DNA from: Streptomyces sp. M92 | GTDB lineage: Bacteria; Actinomycetota; Actinomycetes; Streptomycetales; Streptomycetaceae | Direction of reading: 5' to 3' | Assembly (NCBI RefSeq): GCF_028473745.1 | Contig: NZ_CP101137.1 | Span: forward strand, 5,890,001 to 5,954,000 | Length of the DNA stretch: 64,000 bases | Shown here: positions 16,472 through 25,037 of the stretch, piece after piece | Position numbering within the stretch: position 1 is the stretch's first letter | Layout of the letters: every line of letters begins with the position of its first letter | Notes under the pieces: model-generated | What the model saw: only the letters and a program-made list of their open reading frames with translations | What the model was told of the DNA's origin: nothing | Databases searched by the model: none | Translations under genes and position numbers: made by a program

Positions 16472-16539
16472 GCGCGAGGCGCGACGCCGTCGTCACCGGC
16501 ACCGTTCTCGCGGTGGACGGAGGGTACCTCGCGGCGTGA
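16471..16539 (+). pseudogene. C-terminal remnant of an SDR gene
   Basis: Starting inside the arsC stop and ending at TGA 16537-16539, one frame encodes DAVVTGTVLAVDGGYLAA. This is the very conserved last strand of short-chain dehydrogenases (VTGxxLxVDGGYLA). No Rossmann start or catalytic YxxxK precedes it, so only the tail of a former gene remains. It suggests a deletion or insertion boundary of the arsenic island at this point. Confidence 0.55.
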
Positions 16540-16560
16540 GCGGGGAGGGGCGGGCGCCGC

Positions 16561-17658
16561 TCAGGCCTCCTCGGCCCCGCGGTCGGTCGCGGGCGGGCAG
16601 GCCGCCGCCGTGATCGGTACATGGGCGCCGCCCCGCCCTTCGCCGTCCAGCAGCCGGCCCATGCGTTTGGCGGTGTGGAGGGTGATGCCGCGTTCGCTGA
16701 CCCGCAGTTCCGGGTGGCGGCGCAGGATGCGCTCCTCCAGGGCCGCGCAGTCGCCGGGGGCCCGCAGCCACACCGACAGCAGCACGTTGTCGCGGCCCGT
16801 GACGGACGCGCACAGCCGGGTCTCGGGCAGCCCGGCCAACGCCTTCGCGACGGCGTCCGCGCCGGGGCCGGGCACCGTGATCCGGAAGGTCGCGATGACG
16901 GGCCAGCCCGCCAGCCGCTGGGTCAGGTCGCACCGGAAGTAGACCTCGCCCCCCGTGATCATCCGCCGCAGCCGCCGCCGTACCGTCGTCTCGCTGAGTC
17001 CGCACTCACGCGCCAGTTCGGCGTATCCGCGACGCGCGTCGGCGCCGAGGGCGACGAGGAGCCTGCGGTCGCTCTCGTAGGGACCGGTGCCCGGCCTCGG
17101 GCGGCCGTGGCTCTGGCCGCGCAGATCCGCGCGCTGCCGCTCGTTGAGCGTGTGCACCAGCCATCCGCTGCCCTCCCGGTGGACCGCGGTGCAGATGCTC
17201 AGCCGTACCGATCGCACCGCGCTCAGGCCGCCCAGCCGCCGGGTCACGAAGTCGTCGAGGGAGCGCAGGTCGCGGGCGGCGACTCCCAGGAACAACTGGT
17301 GGTCCCCCGTGGTGCGTTCGAGGCTGAACACCGGCCCCCAGGAACGCAGGCGCGCGGTCAGGGACTCCACCGCCGCCGCCTCGCAGGCGACGTCCACGTA
17401 TCCGACCACCGAGGCGTGCCGCGCGGGATAGGCCGTGATCCAGGCCGCACCGCTGTCGGAGAGGCGGCGCCATCGGCGGGCCGCGGTGGTGGCGTCGATG
17501 CCGATGACTGCGGCTATCCGGGACCAGGGGGCGCGCGGGTCCAGCTGGAGGGCCTCGACCAGCGCCAGGTCGGTCTCGCTCAGTTCGGTGCTGTCGTGCG
17601 CGAGGCCGGTGGCGGCGGGCGTGGCGGTCGGCGGGAGGACGGTGTCGGTGGGCTGCAC
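16561..17658 (-). CDS. Lrp/AsnC-type regulator, two-module
   Basis: 365 residues, twice the usual size. Each half has an AsnC winged helix and a RAM ligand-binding fold: first ELSETDLALVEALQLDPRAPWSRIAAVIG (about 25-53) and second DRRLLVALGADARRGYAELARECGLSETTVRRRL (near 197-230). Such tandem proteins act as amino-acid or metabolite-responsive regulators. It is divergent from the MFS, M20 and secreted-protein operon, with 148 bp between starts, and most likely controls it. The signal may be the substrate of that operon. Confidence 0.9.
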   Translation of the reverse strand: MQPTDTVLPPTATPAATGLAHDSTELSETDLALVEALQLDPRAPWSRIAAVIGIDATTAARRWRRLSDSGAAWITAYPARHASVVGYVDVACEAAAVESLTARLRSWGPVFSLERTTGDHQLFLGVAARDLRSLDDFVTRRLGGLSAVRSVRLSICTAVHREGSGWLVHTLNERQRADLRGQSHGRPRPGTGPYESDRRLLVALGADARRGYAELARECGLSETTVRRRLRRMITGGEVYFRCDLTQRLAGWPVIATFRITVPGPGADAVAKALAGLPETRLCASVTGRDNVLLSVWLRAPGDCAALEERILRRHPELRVSERGITLHTAKRMGRLLDGEGRGGAHVPITAAACPPATDRGAEEA

Positions 17659-17806
17659 GCCCTCATCCTGTCAGCGCCGGAGGGCAGTGGCGGCGGTTTC
17701 CTGCGGTTTGCGAGAACCCGTGCTGGATTCCTGCGATCTGGAGGCGCTGAACGACGGGCAGTGCAGGGTTTCCGCCAAGCGTCGGCTCGCCAGCGGGAGG
17801 ACACCC

Positions 17807-19069
17807 GTGCACCGAACCACCCGTACCACCGCGGTCCTGCTCTTCGTCGCCTGGGCCGTGGACTACATAGACCGACAGGTCATCAACCTGGCCCTGCCGT
17901 CGATCGGTGACACCTTCGGCCTGTCCCACGGCCAGCGGGGCATGATCCTCTCCGCGTTCTTCGTCACGTACGCGCTGACGCAGATTCCCGCAGGCCTGAT
18001 CGCGGGCCGTTTCGGCGGGGTGCGGGTGATGTGCGTGGCGCTCGCCCTGTGGTCCTTGTTCACCGGGCTCACGGCCGTCGCCTGGTCCTTCGCCGCCCTG
18101 CTGGTCTTCCGCTGCCTGTTCGGGGTGGCCCAGGGACTGTTCCCGGCTGCCGCGCTGGAAGCGCTCAGCCGCCGCAGCGTTCCCGAGCAGCGGCTCACGG
18201 CCAACGGCTGGGTGCAGAGTTCCAACGCGGTCGGTGGTCTGCTGGCCGCCGTGCTGGGCGGGCTGCTGCTGGCGCACTGGGACTGGCGGGTGATGTTCGT
18301 CGCCGTCTCCGTGCTGGGACTCGGGGTCGTGGTCGCGATCCGGCGCTGGATGCCTGCCCCGCTTCCGGCCGAACGGACCGGTCCCGTCCTGCGGCGCGGC
18401 GGCAAGGGCGCCTCCGCCCTGCTGCGCTCCCCGGTCGTCTGGGGCTTCGCGGTGATGTTCTTCGCGTACGACACCGTGGTGTGGGGCCTCAACAGCTGGA
18501 GCGCCTCCTATCTGATCGAGGAGCGCGGTCTGCGGGTGAGCGACGCCGGGCTCGTGTCCCTGGCTCCGACGCTCTGCGCGGCGGTCGCCGCCGTCGTCGG
18601 CGGGCGGCTGTCCGACCGGTTCGAGGGCCGGCCCCGCCGCATCGTCGTCCCGGCCATGTCCGCCGCCGCCGCTCTGCTCGTCGTACTGCCGCTCACCACC
18701 TCGCTGGGCGGGTTCGTGGTGGTGGGCACGCTCATCAGCGCGGTGATCGGCCTGTGCTACATGCCCTGCTTCTCGGTGCCCCTGCGCAGTCTTCCCCCGG
18801 ACCTGGCGGGTGCCGCGTCGGGCGTCATCCTCTTCGGCGGGCAGCTCTCCGGGATCGTGGTGCCCACCCTGTTCGGCCATGTGGTCGACGTCTGGTCCTA
18901 CCGGGTCGCCTTCTGGTCGCTGGCCCTCGGGCCGGTTCTCGCGATCACGGCCGTGCTCTGCCTGCCCCAGACCTCCCACCGTTTCCTGGCGCGTCTTCGC
19001 GCCGTCGTCGGCGACATCCGTACGAAGGAGGACGACAGCGATGCGTCCACAGCTTCCCGCTCCGCCTGA
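17807..19069 (+). CDS. MFS transporter
   Basis: 420 residues, twelve hydrophobic helices. The first carries WAVDYIDRQVINLALP and a loop RFGGVRVM joins helices 2 and 3; GGRLSDRFEGRPRR is the second-half loop of the superfamily. The pattern is that of anion:cation symporters (organic acid/sugar acid uptake). GTG 17807 follows GGGAGG by 6 nt. The next gene, an M20 hydrolase, overlaps the 3' end by 29 nt with its own ribosome site. The gene order (regulator, transporter, amidohydrolase, secreted protein) suggests uptake and cleavage of an N-acyl compound. Confidence 0.9.
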   Translation: MHRTTRTTAVLLFVAWAVDYIDRQVINLALPSIGDTFGLSHGQRGMILSAFFVTYALTQIPAGLIAGRFGGVRVMCVALALWSLFTGLTAVAWSFAALLVFRCLFGVAQGLFPAAALEALSRRSVPEQRLTANGWVQSSNAVGGLLAAVLGGLLLAHWDWRVMFVAVSVLGLGVVVAIRRWMPAPLPAERTGPVLRRGGKGASALLRSPVVWGFAVMFFAYDTVVWGLNSWSASYLIEERGLRVSDAGLVSLAPTLCAAVAAVVGGRLSDRFEGRPRRIVVPAMSAAAALLVVLPLTTSLGGFVVVGTLISAVIGLCYMPCFSVPLRSLPPDLAGAASGVILFGGQLSGIVVPTLFGHVVDVWSYRVAFWSLALGPVLAITAVLCLPQTSHRFLARLRAVVGDIRTKEDDSDASTASRSA

Positions 19070-20336
19070 CACCGGCCTGGCCACCGGCCTGGCGGCTCAC
19101 CTCCCGCACTGGGAGGAGGTCTACCGCGAGCTGCACGCCCACCCCGAACTCGCCTTCGAGGAACACCGCACCGCGGCCGCCGTCGTGCGCGAGTTGTCCC
19201 GCCTCGCCGGCTGGGACGTGACGGGCCAGGTCGGCGGCACCGGTGTGGTGGCCGTGCTGCGCAACGGCGACGGGCCGGTGGTGTGGCTCAGGGCGGACAT
19301 GGACGCCCTGCCCGTGCACGAGGCGACCGATCTGCCCTACGCCTCCAGGGCGGCGGGCGTCATGCACGCCTGCGGTCACGACGTCCACGTGGCCGCCCTG
19401 CTGGGCGCCTGCCGGCAGCTGGCCGCGCATCCCGAGACCTGGCAGGGGACCGTGGTCGCCCTCTTCCAGCCCGCGGAAGAGGTGGGCCGCGGGGCCCGGG
19501 CGATGCTCGACGACGGAGTCCTCGACCGGTTCCCCCGCCCCGAGGTGGTCCTCGGCCAGCACGTGGGTCCACTGCCCGCGGGGCTGGTGATCACCAGACC
19601 GGGCACCGTCATGGCCGCGGCGGACAGTGTCCGTGTCACCCTGCACGGCGCGGGAGCCCACGCCTCCACACCCCACCTCGCCGTCGACCCCGTGGTGATG
19701 GCGGCCGCCGTGGTCATGCGGCTGCAGACGCTCTCGGCCCGGTTCGCGCCGCTGGCTCCGTCTCCCCTCCTCACCGTCGGGGCCGTGCACGCCGGCACCG
19801 TCCCGAACGTCATCCCGCACACAGCGGAACTGCTCTGCAGCCTCCGGACCTTCGACGAGCGGACCCGCGAGGAGGCCCTCACCGGTCTGGGGCGCATCGT
19901 CCGCGCGGAGGCACAGGCACAGGACGCCCCCGCGCCGCCGGACATCCAGACGTACGACTCCTTTCCCCTGACGGTCAACGACGCGGACGCCACCGAACGC
20001 GTCCTGAAGGCCCTGGAGTCCGCAGGCACGCTGGGTCACGTCCTGCCCGCTCCCCTCTCGGCCAGCGAGGACTTCGGCCGCTTCGCGACGGCCGCCGGCT
20101 GCCCGTCGGTCCTCTACCACTTCGGCGGCGCCGACCCCGCCGGCTTCGACGCCGGGGCCGTCGCCGCCCTGGAACGCGGAGCGCTCCCGCCGGGCACGGT
20201 CATGAACCACTCCCCCCACTACGCACCCTCCGCACCCCACGCCGTGGCCGCCGGGGTCCGCCATCTCCTCACCGCCGCCGGGGCGTGGCTGAGTGCGCCC
20301 GCGACCGACGACTCTCCCGGAAGGACCGCCCCATGA
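19041..20336 (+). CDS. M20 family amidohydrolase (hippurate hydrolase-like)
   Basis: 431 residues, typical for N-acyl-amino-acid/IAA-amino-acid hydrolases. Metal-binding motifs are visible: ADMDALPV, MHACGHDVHVA (zinc ligand cysteine/histidine site), FQPAEE with catalytic glutamate, and the dimerisation domain around GAHASTPHLAVDPV. The N-terminus HPELAFEEHRT fits the family. It would hydrolyse an amide such as an N-acyl or N-carbamoyl amino acid after import by the overlapping MFS gene. Its stop overlaps the ATG of the next gene (ATGA), so translation is coupled. Confidence 0.93.
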   Translation: MRPQLPAPPDTGLATGLAAHLPHWEEVYRELHAHPELAFEEHRTAAAVVRELSRLAGWDVTGQVGGTGVVAVLRNGDGPVVWLRADMDALPVHEATDLPYASRAAGVMHACGHDVHVAALLGACRQLAAHPETWQGTVVALFQPAEEVGRGARAMLDDGVLDRFPRPEVVLGQHVGPLPAGLVITRPGTVMAAADSVRVTLHGAGAHASTPHLAVDPVVMAAAVVMRLQTLSARFAPLAPSPLLTVGAVHAGTVPNVIPHTAELLCSLRTFDERTREEALTGLGRIVRAEAQAQDAPAPPDIQTYDSFPLTVNDADATERVLKALESAGTLGHVLPAPLSASEDFGRFATAAGCPSVLYHFGGADPAGFDAGAVAALERGALPPGTVMNHSPHYAPSAPHAVAAGVRHLLTAAGAWLSAPATDDSPGRTAP

Positions 20337-21574
20337 CGCACTGGAAGTCCCTCGTCCTCGCCACCGCCCTCGCCCTGTCGACGGCCGCACCCGCCACCGC
20401 GGCGCAGACCGGCGGCCCCGGACGCGCCAAGCCCGCGGCGCCCGCCGTACCCGACTGCGCCTGGCACCCGCTGGGCTACCGGACGTCGAACGTGGCGTAC
20501 CCGGACACCAACTCCCAGTACTGGCTGCTGCACTACACCGTGCAGGAGGGTCTCACCGTCGAGCTCGACGGCCGTTATCCCGACGCCCGCTACGCCTCGT
20601 TCGCCTCCTACGACGCCTCCCGCGACAGCTTCGCCGGTCCCGACGGCGCCCCCTCCGTCCTGACCGACCACCGGATCGCTCCGGACCGGGGCAGTCACAA
20701 TCCCTACCGGGAGCACAGCCGCCCCGGGAGCAAGTTCACGGTCTCGGTCACCGACCGGGCCGCAGGCCGGCGCAACACCCTGCCGCTCGCTCCCGCCGGA
20801 ACACCGGAGGGCGCCGAGGGGACGGTGATCTACCGCGTCTACCTGCCGCACGGCGAGATCCGGCTGCCGAAGGTCTCCTTCCTCCGTGACGGCCACCGGG
20901 TCCGCGTCCCGGCCTGCGACGACGCCCTGGCCTCCGGGGCCGGCCGCGGGCCCGTGCCGCCCTCCCCCACCGCCGGCGAGCCGACCCGGCCGGCCTTCGC
21001 CCGGCTGGGCGGCTCCGGGCTGTACCCGAATCCCGACAACGCGTACGTGGCCACCGGCTTCGACGCCCCGCCTCCCGGACAGGTCCTCGTCGTGCGCGGC
21101 AAGGCGCCCGCGGGGACCACCGGCGACCGGGCGCGGCCCTGGCCCGACCCGAAGGCCCAGGTGCGGTACTGGTCGATGTGCGACAACCTGTGGTGGGGTC
21201 CCGGCGAGGTCGTCGCCAACCCCTTGCCCGACGGCACGGTGGACACCGGCTGCCGCACGGACTCCGACACCCGTCTCGCCGCCGACGGCACGTACACGTA
21301 CGTCGTCGGCAGGGAGGAACAGCGGGCGGCCGTCGAGAGCGTTCCGGGTGTCACCTTCCTGCCGCTGTCCGCGGCGACACCGAACGACAAGCACCTGCTG
21401 ATCCTCCGGAACATGCTGGCCGACCCTGACTTCGCCGAGGCGATCCAGCGGGTCCCGGTCGGCAGCGGACCGGCCCGCACCGCCGAGGTGATGGGCGACC
21501 ACTACCCGAGGACGGCCTACTGCGACCTCACCTCACTGACCGCCTCCGGCCCGGACGCCTGCCCGGTCGTCTGA
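20333..21574 (+). CDS. secreted protein with two beta-rich modules, possibly DUF1214-like
   Basis: 413 residues. A signal peptide (THWKSLVLATALALSTAAPATA) is followed by a low-complexity linker. Two similar beta-rich parts follow: NVAYPDTNSQYWLLHYTV with ARYASFASYDAS (about residues 57-95) and YVATGFDAPPPGQVLVVRG with VRYWSMCDN (about 239-285), reminiscent of DUF1254/DUF1214 folds. Four cysteines could form two disulfides. No catalytic residue recognised. It is co-translated with the M20 hydrolase, so it may bind or pre-process its substrate outside the cell. The call to DUF1214 is tentative. Confidence 0.8.
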   Translation: MTHWKSLVLATALALSTAAPATAAQTGGPGRAKPAAPAVPDCAWHPLGYRTSNVAYPDTNSQYWLLHYTVQEGLTVELDGRYPDARYASFASYDASRDSFAGPDGAPSVLTDHRIAPDRGSHNPYREHSRPGSKFTVSVTDRAAGRRNTLPLAPAGTPEGAEGTVIYRVYLPHGEIRLPKVSFLRDGHRVRVPACDDALASGAGRGPVPPSPTAGEPTRPAFARLGGSGLYPNPDNAYVATGFDAPPPGQVLVVRGKAPAGTTGDRARPWPDPKAQVRYWSMCDNLWWGPGEVVANPLPDGTVDTGCRTDSDTRLAADGTYTYVVGREEQRAAVESVPGVTFLPLSAATPNDKHLLILRNMLADPDFAEAIQRVPVGSGPARTAEVMGDHYPRTAYCDLTSLTASGPDACPVV

Positions 21575-21598
21575 CCGGTCGTCCGACCGGTCGTCCGA
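21563..21598 (+). repeat. three tandem 12-bp repeats at a gene end
   Basis: Three copies of CCGGTCGTCCGA in a row; the first has T instead of C, which makes it TGA, the stop codon of the secreted-protein gene. The unit is partly self-complementary (CGGTCG/CGACCG), so it may fold as an RNA hairpin and terminate transcription between this gene and the convergent broken gene. Copy number could vary between strains. Confidence 0.75.
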
Positions 21599-21638
21599 CC
21601 GCGAGTACCCCGGTCGCCTCCCGTGCCGGGCCCGGCGG

Positions 21639-22169
21639 TCAGTTGAAGATGTCCAGGAGGTCCAGCCCGGAGCCGGCGTCGGCGACGGGGCGGGCGCGCA
21701 CGGGGCGCGGCTCCGGTGCAGGTCTCCGCTGCGGCCCTCGCGCGGACGATGTCGGGGCCGCCGCACGCATCGACCGCGAAGGCACCGAACACCTCGGCGA
21801 AGGCGGCCGGGTCGCGCAGCTCCACGCCGAACGCCCTGCCGTCCCGCAGGGGGACCCAGACCACCCGGTCGAACCGGGCCCATTCCCGCACCGGCTGGTC
21901 GTCCGCCGTGGACCGCCCCGCATCCACAGCCGCGCCACGTGCGGCGGATTCACCTTCTCCATCGGCAGCCGCTCGCGCCGCACCCGCAGTTCACGCGCCG
22001 TCAGCTCGACACGCTGGTCCTTCCCCGGGTACCAGACGACGCCGATCCCGAACGGCACCCACAGCAGGATCCCGATCAGCGGCAGGACCAGAGCGTCGCC
22101 CCACGACCGCAGCAGCCGGCCGTCCAGCAGGTACAGCGCCCCGAAGACCACTGCCGACTTCGCGGTCAT
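21639..22169 (-). pseudogene. membrane protein gene broken by frameshifts
   Basis: From 22169 the frame encodes MTAKSAVVFGALYLLDG, a hydrophobic helix (LVLPLIGILLWVPFGIGVVWYPG) and then a beta-rich part (VELTARELRVRRERLPM, HVARLWMRG). Near 21912-21919 a G/C run appears one base short; the coding pattern jumps to another frame reading STADDQPVREWARFDRVVWVPLRDG and VELRDPAAFAEVFGAFAVDACG, and the original frame seems to resume before the end DAGSGLDLLDIFN. The two breaks disrupt any product unless they are sequence errors. A PH-like small-domain protein is possible; no family is certain. Confidence 0.6.
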
Positions 22170-22288
22170 CGCCAGAACCCGCTGCCTTGCCGGTACAGGA
22201 TCCGTCGCTTCCCGTCATCGCCATGCGCGCACGCCGTCCGCCGTACCGCGGCTCACCGGCGGCGCCGTCCGTCTCCGTGGCCCGGGCG

Positions 22289-22729
22289 TCAGACGTCGTT
22301 GACCGTCGTGGTCACGGGTGTGCCGATCTCGACGGTCCTGCTCACGGTGCAGAGCCGGTCGTGGGACGCCTTCACCGCGCGGGGCAGGATCGCGCGGGCG
22401 CGCTCCGCTCCCTCGTCCTCCGGGAAAGCCACGGTGAAGGTGACCGCTAGGTTCGTCATGCGGTTGCCCAGGTCGTCGCTGACCTTGTCCCCGGTGACCG
22501 TCACCGAGAACCGGGTGGGCTCCGCGTGACGGCCGGTGGCGACGTCGACGTCCACAGCCGAGCAGCCGCCGATCGCGGCCAGGAACAACTCGACCGGGGT
22601 GAATCCGGTGTTCTCGCCGCTGTCCGAGGACGTACCGAAACTGATCGATCCGCCGCGGGCGTTGGTCGCCAGGAACTGGCCGCTGCTGGTGCGTTCGACG
22701 ACGACGGAACGCTCCGAGTGTTCGCTCAT
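22289..22729 (-). CDS. OsmC/Ohr-family peroxiredoxin-like protein
   Basis: 146 residues. The OsmC fold is recognised by GFTPVELFLAAIGGCSAVDVD (peroxidatic Cys near 56) and by ILPRAVKASHDRLCTVSRTVE (second Cys near 127). The two cysteines fit the organic hydroperoxide reduction site of the family. Start ATG 22729, chosen because the open frame upstream is low-complexity and lacks the family pattern. It stands alone next to decayed DNA on both sides. Likely role: detoxification of organic peroxides, unless it is the thiol-independent YhfA-like branch. Confidence 0.9.
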   Translation of the reverse strand: MSEHSERSVVVERTSSGQFLATNARGGSISFGTSSDSGENTGFTPVELFLAAIGGCSAVDVDVATGRHAEPTRFSVTVTGDKVSDDLGNRMTNLAVTFTVAFPEDEGAERARAILPRAVKASHDRLCTVSRTVEIGTPVTTTVNDV

Positions 22730-23000
22730 GTCATCGACATTAGCCGCATCCGTGCCCGGGGCCACCGAGACTCGTACGGCCGGGGAGCGGGGACCGCTGT
22801 GGCCAGTCGCACCCGGCTCTCGGCTCTTTCCCGGTTGGCCCGCCCCTGGACGACGAGCCCGGTCACCTCCTGTTCGCAAGGGAGAGCTGGTCGCCGTGGC
22901 CGGGACGGCCGCGGCGGTGCGTGGTGCCGACGGCGCGGCGGCGCGGCAGCCGGTGACACCGGGCGACGTCCCAGCGCGCCCGGTATCTGGTACTGCTCGA

Positions 23001-23474
23001 TCACCGCGTGGATCGTGTCCACGGCCGTCTGCCGCCGCCCGGCCCCGTCCTGCTCCGCCGGCTTCCGGGTCGGGCAGGAGGTCCCGCCGAGCCGGGCCGC
23101 CAGCGCCCCGTAGGAGGGCCGCGCGGGCGGCGGGCGCGTCGCGCCGGCGGTTCCCGCGTCGAAGTCCGCGACGATCCGGTGGGCCCGCTCCGCCCGGCCG
23201 CCGCCGCACAGGGCCTCGACGGCGGTGGGGGCGACCTCGGTGGACGATACCCGGCCGCCGGTCCGTTCCAGGTGCCGCAGGGCGCCCTCGACGGCGTCGC
23301 AGGCCTGCCCGGGCCGCCGCCCGGTACAGCCGGGCCAGTTCCGCGAGCGGCAGCGGTGCGCCACGGCGCCGCAGCACGCGTGCGGCCTGCAGGCTCAGCC
23401 ACGCCGACCCCGGCACTTCGTCCAGCATGGCCCAGCAGGGCCTCCGCCGCGCCCGGGAAACCGCCCGTCCGCAC
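23001..23474 (-). pseudogene. decayed regulator fragment, LuxR/AAA-regulator type
   Basis: Protein-like sequence runs through three frames on the minus strand. First comes GGFPGAAEALLGHA (near 23440-23470); then SAWLSLQAARVLRRRGAPLPLAELARLYRAAA (about 23320-23425); then QACDAVEGALRHLERTGGRV with ALCGGGRAERAHRIVADFDAG (about 23140-23310). Together they resemble the helical-repeat region of large LuxR-type ATP-dependent regulators. At least two shifts occur, so no full-length protein can be made. The assignment of family is from memory of this pattern. The flanks 22730-23000 and 23475-23688 hold nothing I can support. Confidence 0.5.
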
Positions 23475-23688
23475 ATACCTTCCGCGGCGAACTGCGGGTG
23501 GAGCCGATCGCCCCCGACGGCACCACCCATCGGCTCAAGGACTACGACAGCTCCGACAGTTCCGACGACGTGCGGGCCGCGCCGAGGGACTGGGGTGAAC
23601 AGGTTGCACCAACGATCTTGGGCTACGTAGGCTCCATGGCGTGTCGGGCAGCTGTTCGCCGCCCACGGGGGCAGAGAGTGAGTAGACC

Positions 23689-24531
23689 ATGCAGCCGACG
23701 TTCGTACTGGTACACGGAGCCTTCGCGAACTCCTTCTCCTTCGCTCCGCTCCAGGCCGAACTCGGCCTGCTGGGGCACCGCTCGGTCGCCGTCGACCTCC
23801 CCGGGCACGGTTTCGCGGCGACCTACTCGCACGCCTACCAGGCACCGCAGGACCTCGAAGGCCTCGCCACCGCGCCGGGCTCCATCAAGGGCGTCACGCT
23901 GGCAGACAACGCCGCGCACCTCATCGGCGTCCTGGAGCGGGCCAAGGGCAACGGGCCGGTGATCCTCGTCGCGCACAGCCGGGGCGGGGTCACGGCCACC
24001 GCCGCGGCCAACGCGCGACCGGACCTCATCGACCGCATCGTCTACGTCTCCGCCTGGTGCCCGGTCGACCTCACCGTCGGCGACTACTACGCCGAACCGG
24101 AGATGGCCTCGGTCGACGCCGCCTCGCTGGGCCTGGCGATGGCCGGGAACCCGGCCGAACTCGGTCTGCTGCGCGTCAACTTCCGCACCGCCGACCGCGA
24201 CGCCCTCGCGGCGCTCCGGGCCGCCTTCCTGGCCGACGGCACGGAGGAGGAGTTCCTGACCTTCCTCAACACCTTCCAGCCGGACGAGAACCTCGACGCC
24301 GGTACCAGTGCCGACCGCGCGCAGGCGTCGACCTGGGGCCGCGTCCCGAAGACCTTCGTGCGCCTCGCCGACGACGCGAGCATGCCCCTCGCCATGCAGG
24401 ACCGCCTGATCCGCGAGGGCAACGCGCTGACCCCGGACAACCCGTACGACGTCCGCACCCTCGCCGGCAGCCACCTGAAGTGGCTCGTCGACCCGGCACC
24501 GGCGGCCCGCGTCCTGGGGGGACTCGCCTGA
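23689..24531 (+). CDS. alpha/beta hydrolase
   Basis: 280 residues. Begins MQPTFVLVHGAFANSF with the oxyanion loop, then the nucleophile elbow AHSRGG (Ser near residue 98) and the late catalytic histidine in GSHLKWLVDP near residue 267. The acid is probably an Asp around residue 220. It fits the EstC/salicylate-esterase-like hydrolases that act on small esters. Start ATG 23689; 30 bp after its stop a PPOX flavin protein gene begins on the same strand, so they may be co-expressed. Confidence 0.9.
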   Translation: MQPTFVLVHGAFANSFSFAPLQAELGLLGHRSVAVDLPGHGFAATYSHAYQAPQDLEGLATAPGSIKGVTLADNAAHLIGVLERAKGNGPVILVAHSRGGVTATAAANARPDLIDRIVYVSAWCPVDLTVGDYYAEPEMASVDAASLGLAMAGNPAELGLLRVNFRTADRDALAALRAAFLADGTEEEFLTFLNTFQPDENLDAGTSADRAQASTWGRVPKTFVRLADDASMPLAMQDRLIREGNALTPDNPYDVRTLAGSHLKWLVDPAPAARVLGGLA

Positions 24532-24564
24532 AGCGGGACCCTCGGTGATGGGTAGCCTCCCGGG

Positions 24565-25011
24565 ATGACCGCAACGTTCGACCATGCCGTCCGTGCCCGG
24601 CTGCGGGCTCCCAACGTCTGGTACGTCGGTACCGTGTTCGCCGACGGAGCGCCGCAGGTCAGCCCGATGTGGGTGGACCTGGAGGGAGAGGGTGAGCTGA
24701 CGTTCAACACGTCGGTGGGCCGGGTGAAGGAGGAGAACCTGCGCCGCGACCCCCGCGTCTACCTCTCGCACGCGGACGCCGCCGATCCCTTCGACCGCGT
24801 ACAGATCAGTGGGGTGGTGGCCCGTTTCATCGAGGGTCAGGAGGCACACGACCGGATGGACCGGCTGGCCCGCAAGTACCTGGGCAGCGAACGGTTCGAG
24901 TGGACCATGCCCGGGGAACGACGGGTCGCGGTGATCGTGCGTCCGGTCAAGGTCCGGCACATCGTCGGAGTGGAGCGGTTCCGGCCCGGCGGTCCCGTTC
25001 CCGCTCCCTGA
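24565..25011 (+). CDS. PPOX-class (F420/FMN-dependent) oxidoreductase
   Basis: 148 residues, pyridoxamine-phosphate-oxidase split-barrel fold: NVWYVGTVFADGAPQVSPMWVDLEGEG then ENLRRDPRVYLSHA and VQISGVVARF, the features of actinobacterial PPOX class F420-dependent proteins. These reduce or oxidise heterocyclic or quinone substrates with the deazaflavin F420 or with FMN. Cofactor use cannot be settled from sequence alone. Downstream is a short GC hairpin and then the convergent crotonase gene. Confidence 0.88.
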   Translation: MTATFDHAVRARLRAPNVWYVGTVFADGAPQVSPMWVDLEGEGELTFNTSVGRVKEENLRRDPRVYLSHADAADPFDRVQISGVVARFIEGQEAHDRMDRLARKYLGSERFEWTMPGERRVAVIVRPVKVRHIVGVERFRPGGPVPAP

Positions 25012-25014
25012 CGG

Positions 25015-25033
25015 GCCGCCGGCCGGAGGCGGC
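25015..25033. terminator. short GC-rich hairpin between convergent genes
   Basis: GCCGCC and GGCGGC arms with a 7-nt loop lie between the stops of the PPOX gene and the crotonase gene. No U-run follows, which is normal in Streptomyces. It may act as a shared terminator. Confidence 0.45.
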
Positions 25034-25037
25034 ACGC

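Noticed and set aside
22289..23845. A 518-residue fused OsmC protein
   Set aside because: Only the last 146 residues are OsmC; the upstream frame is low-complexity and overlaps the decayed regulator.
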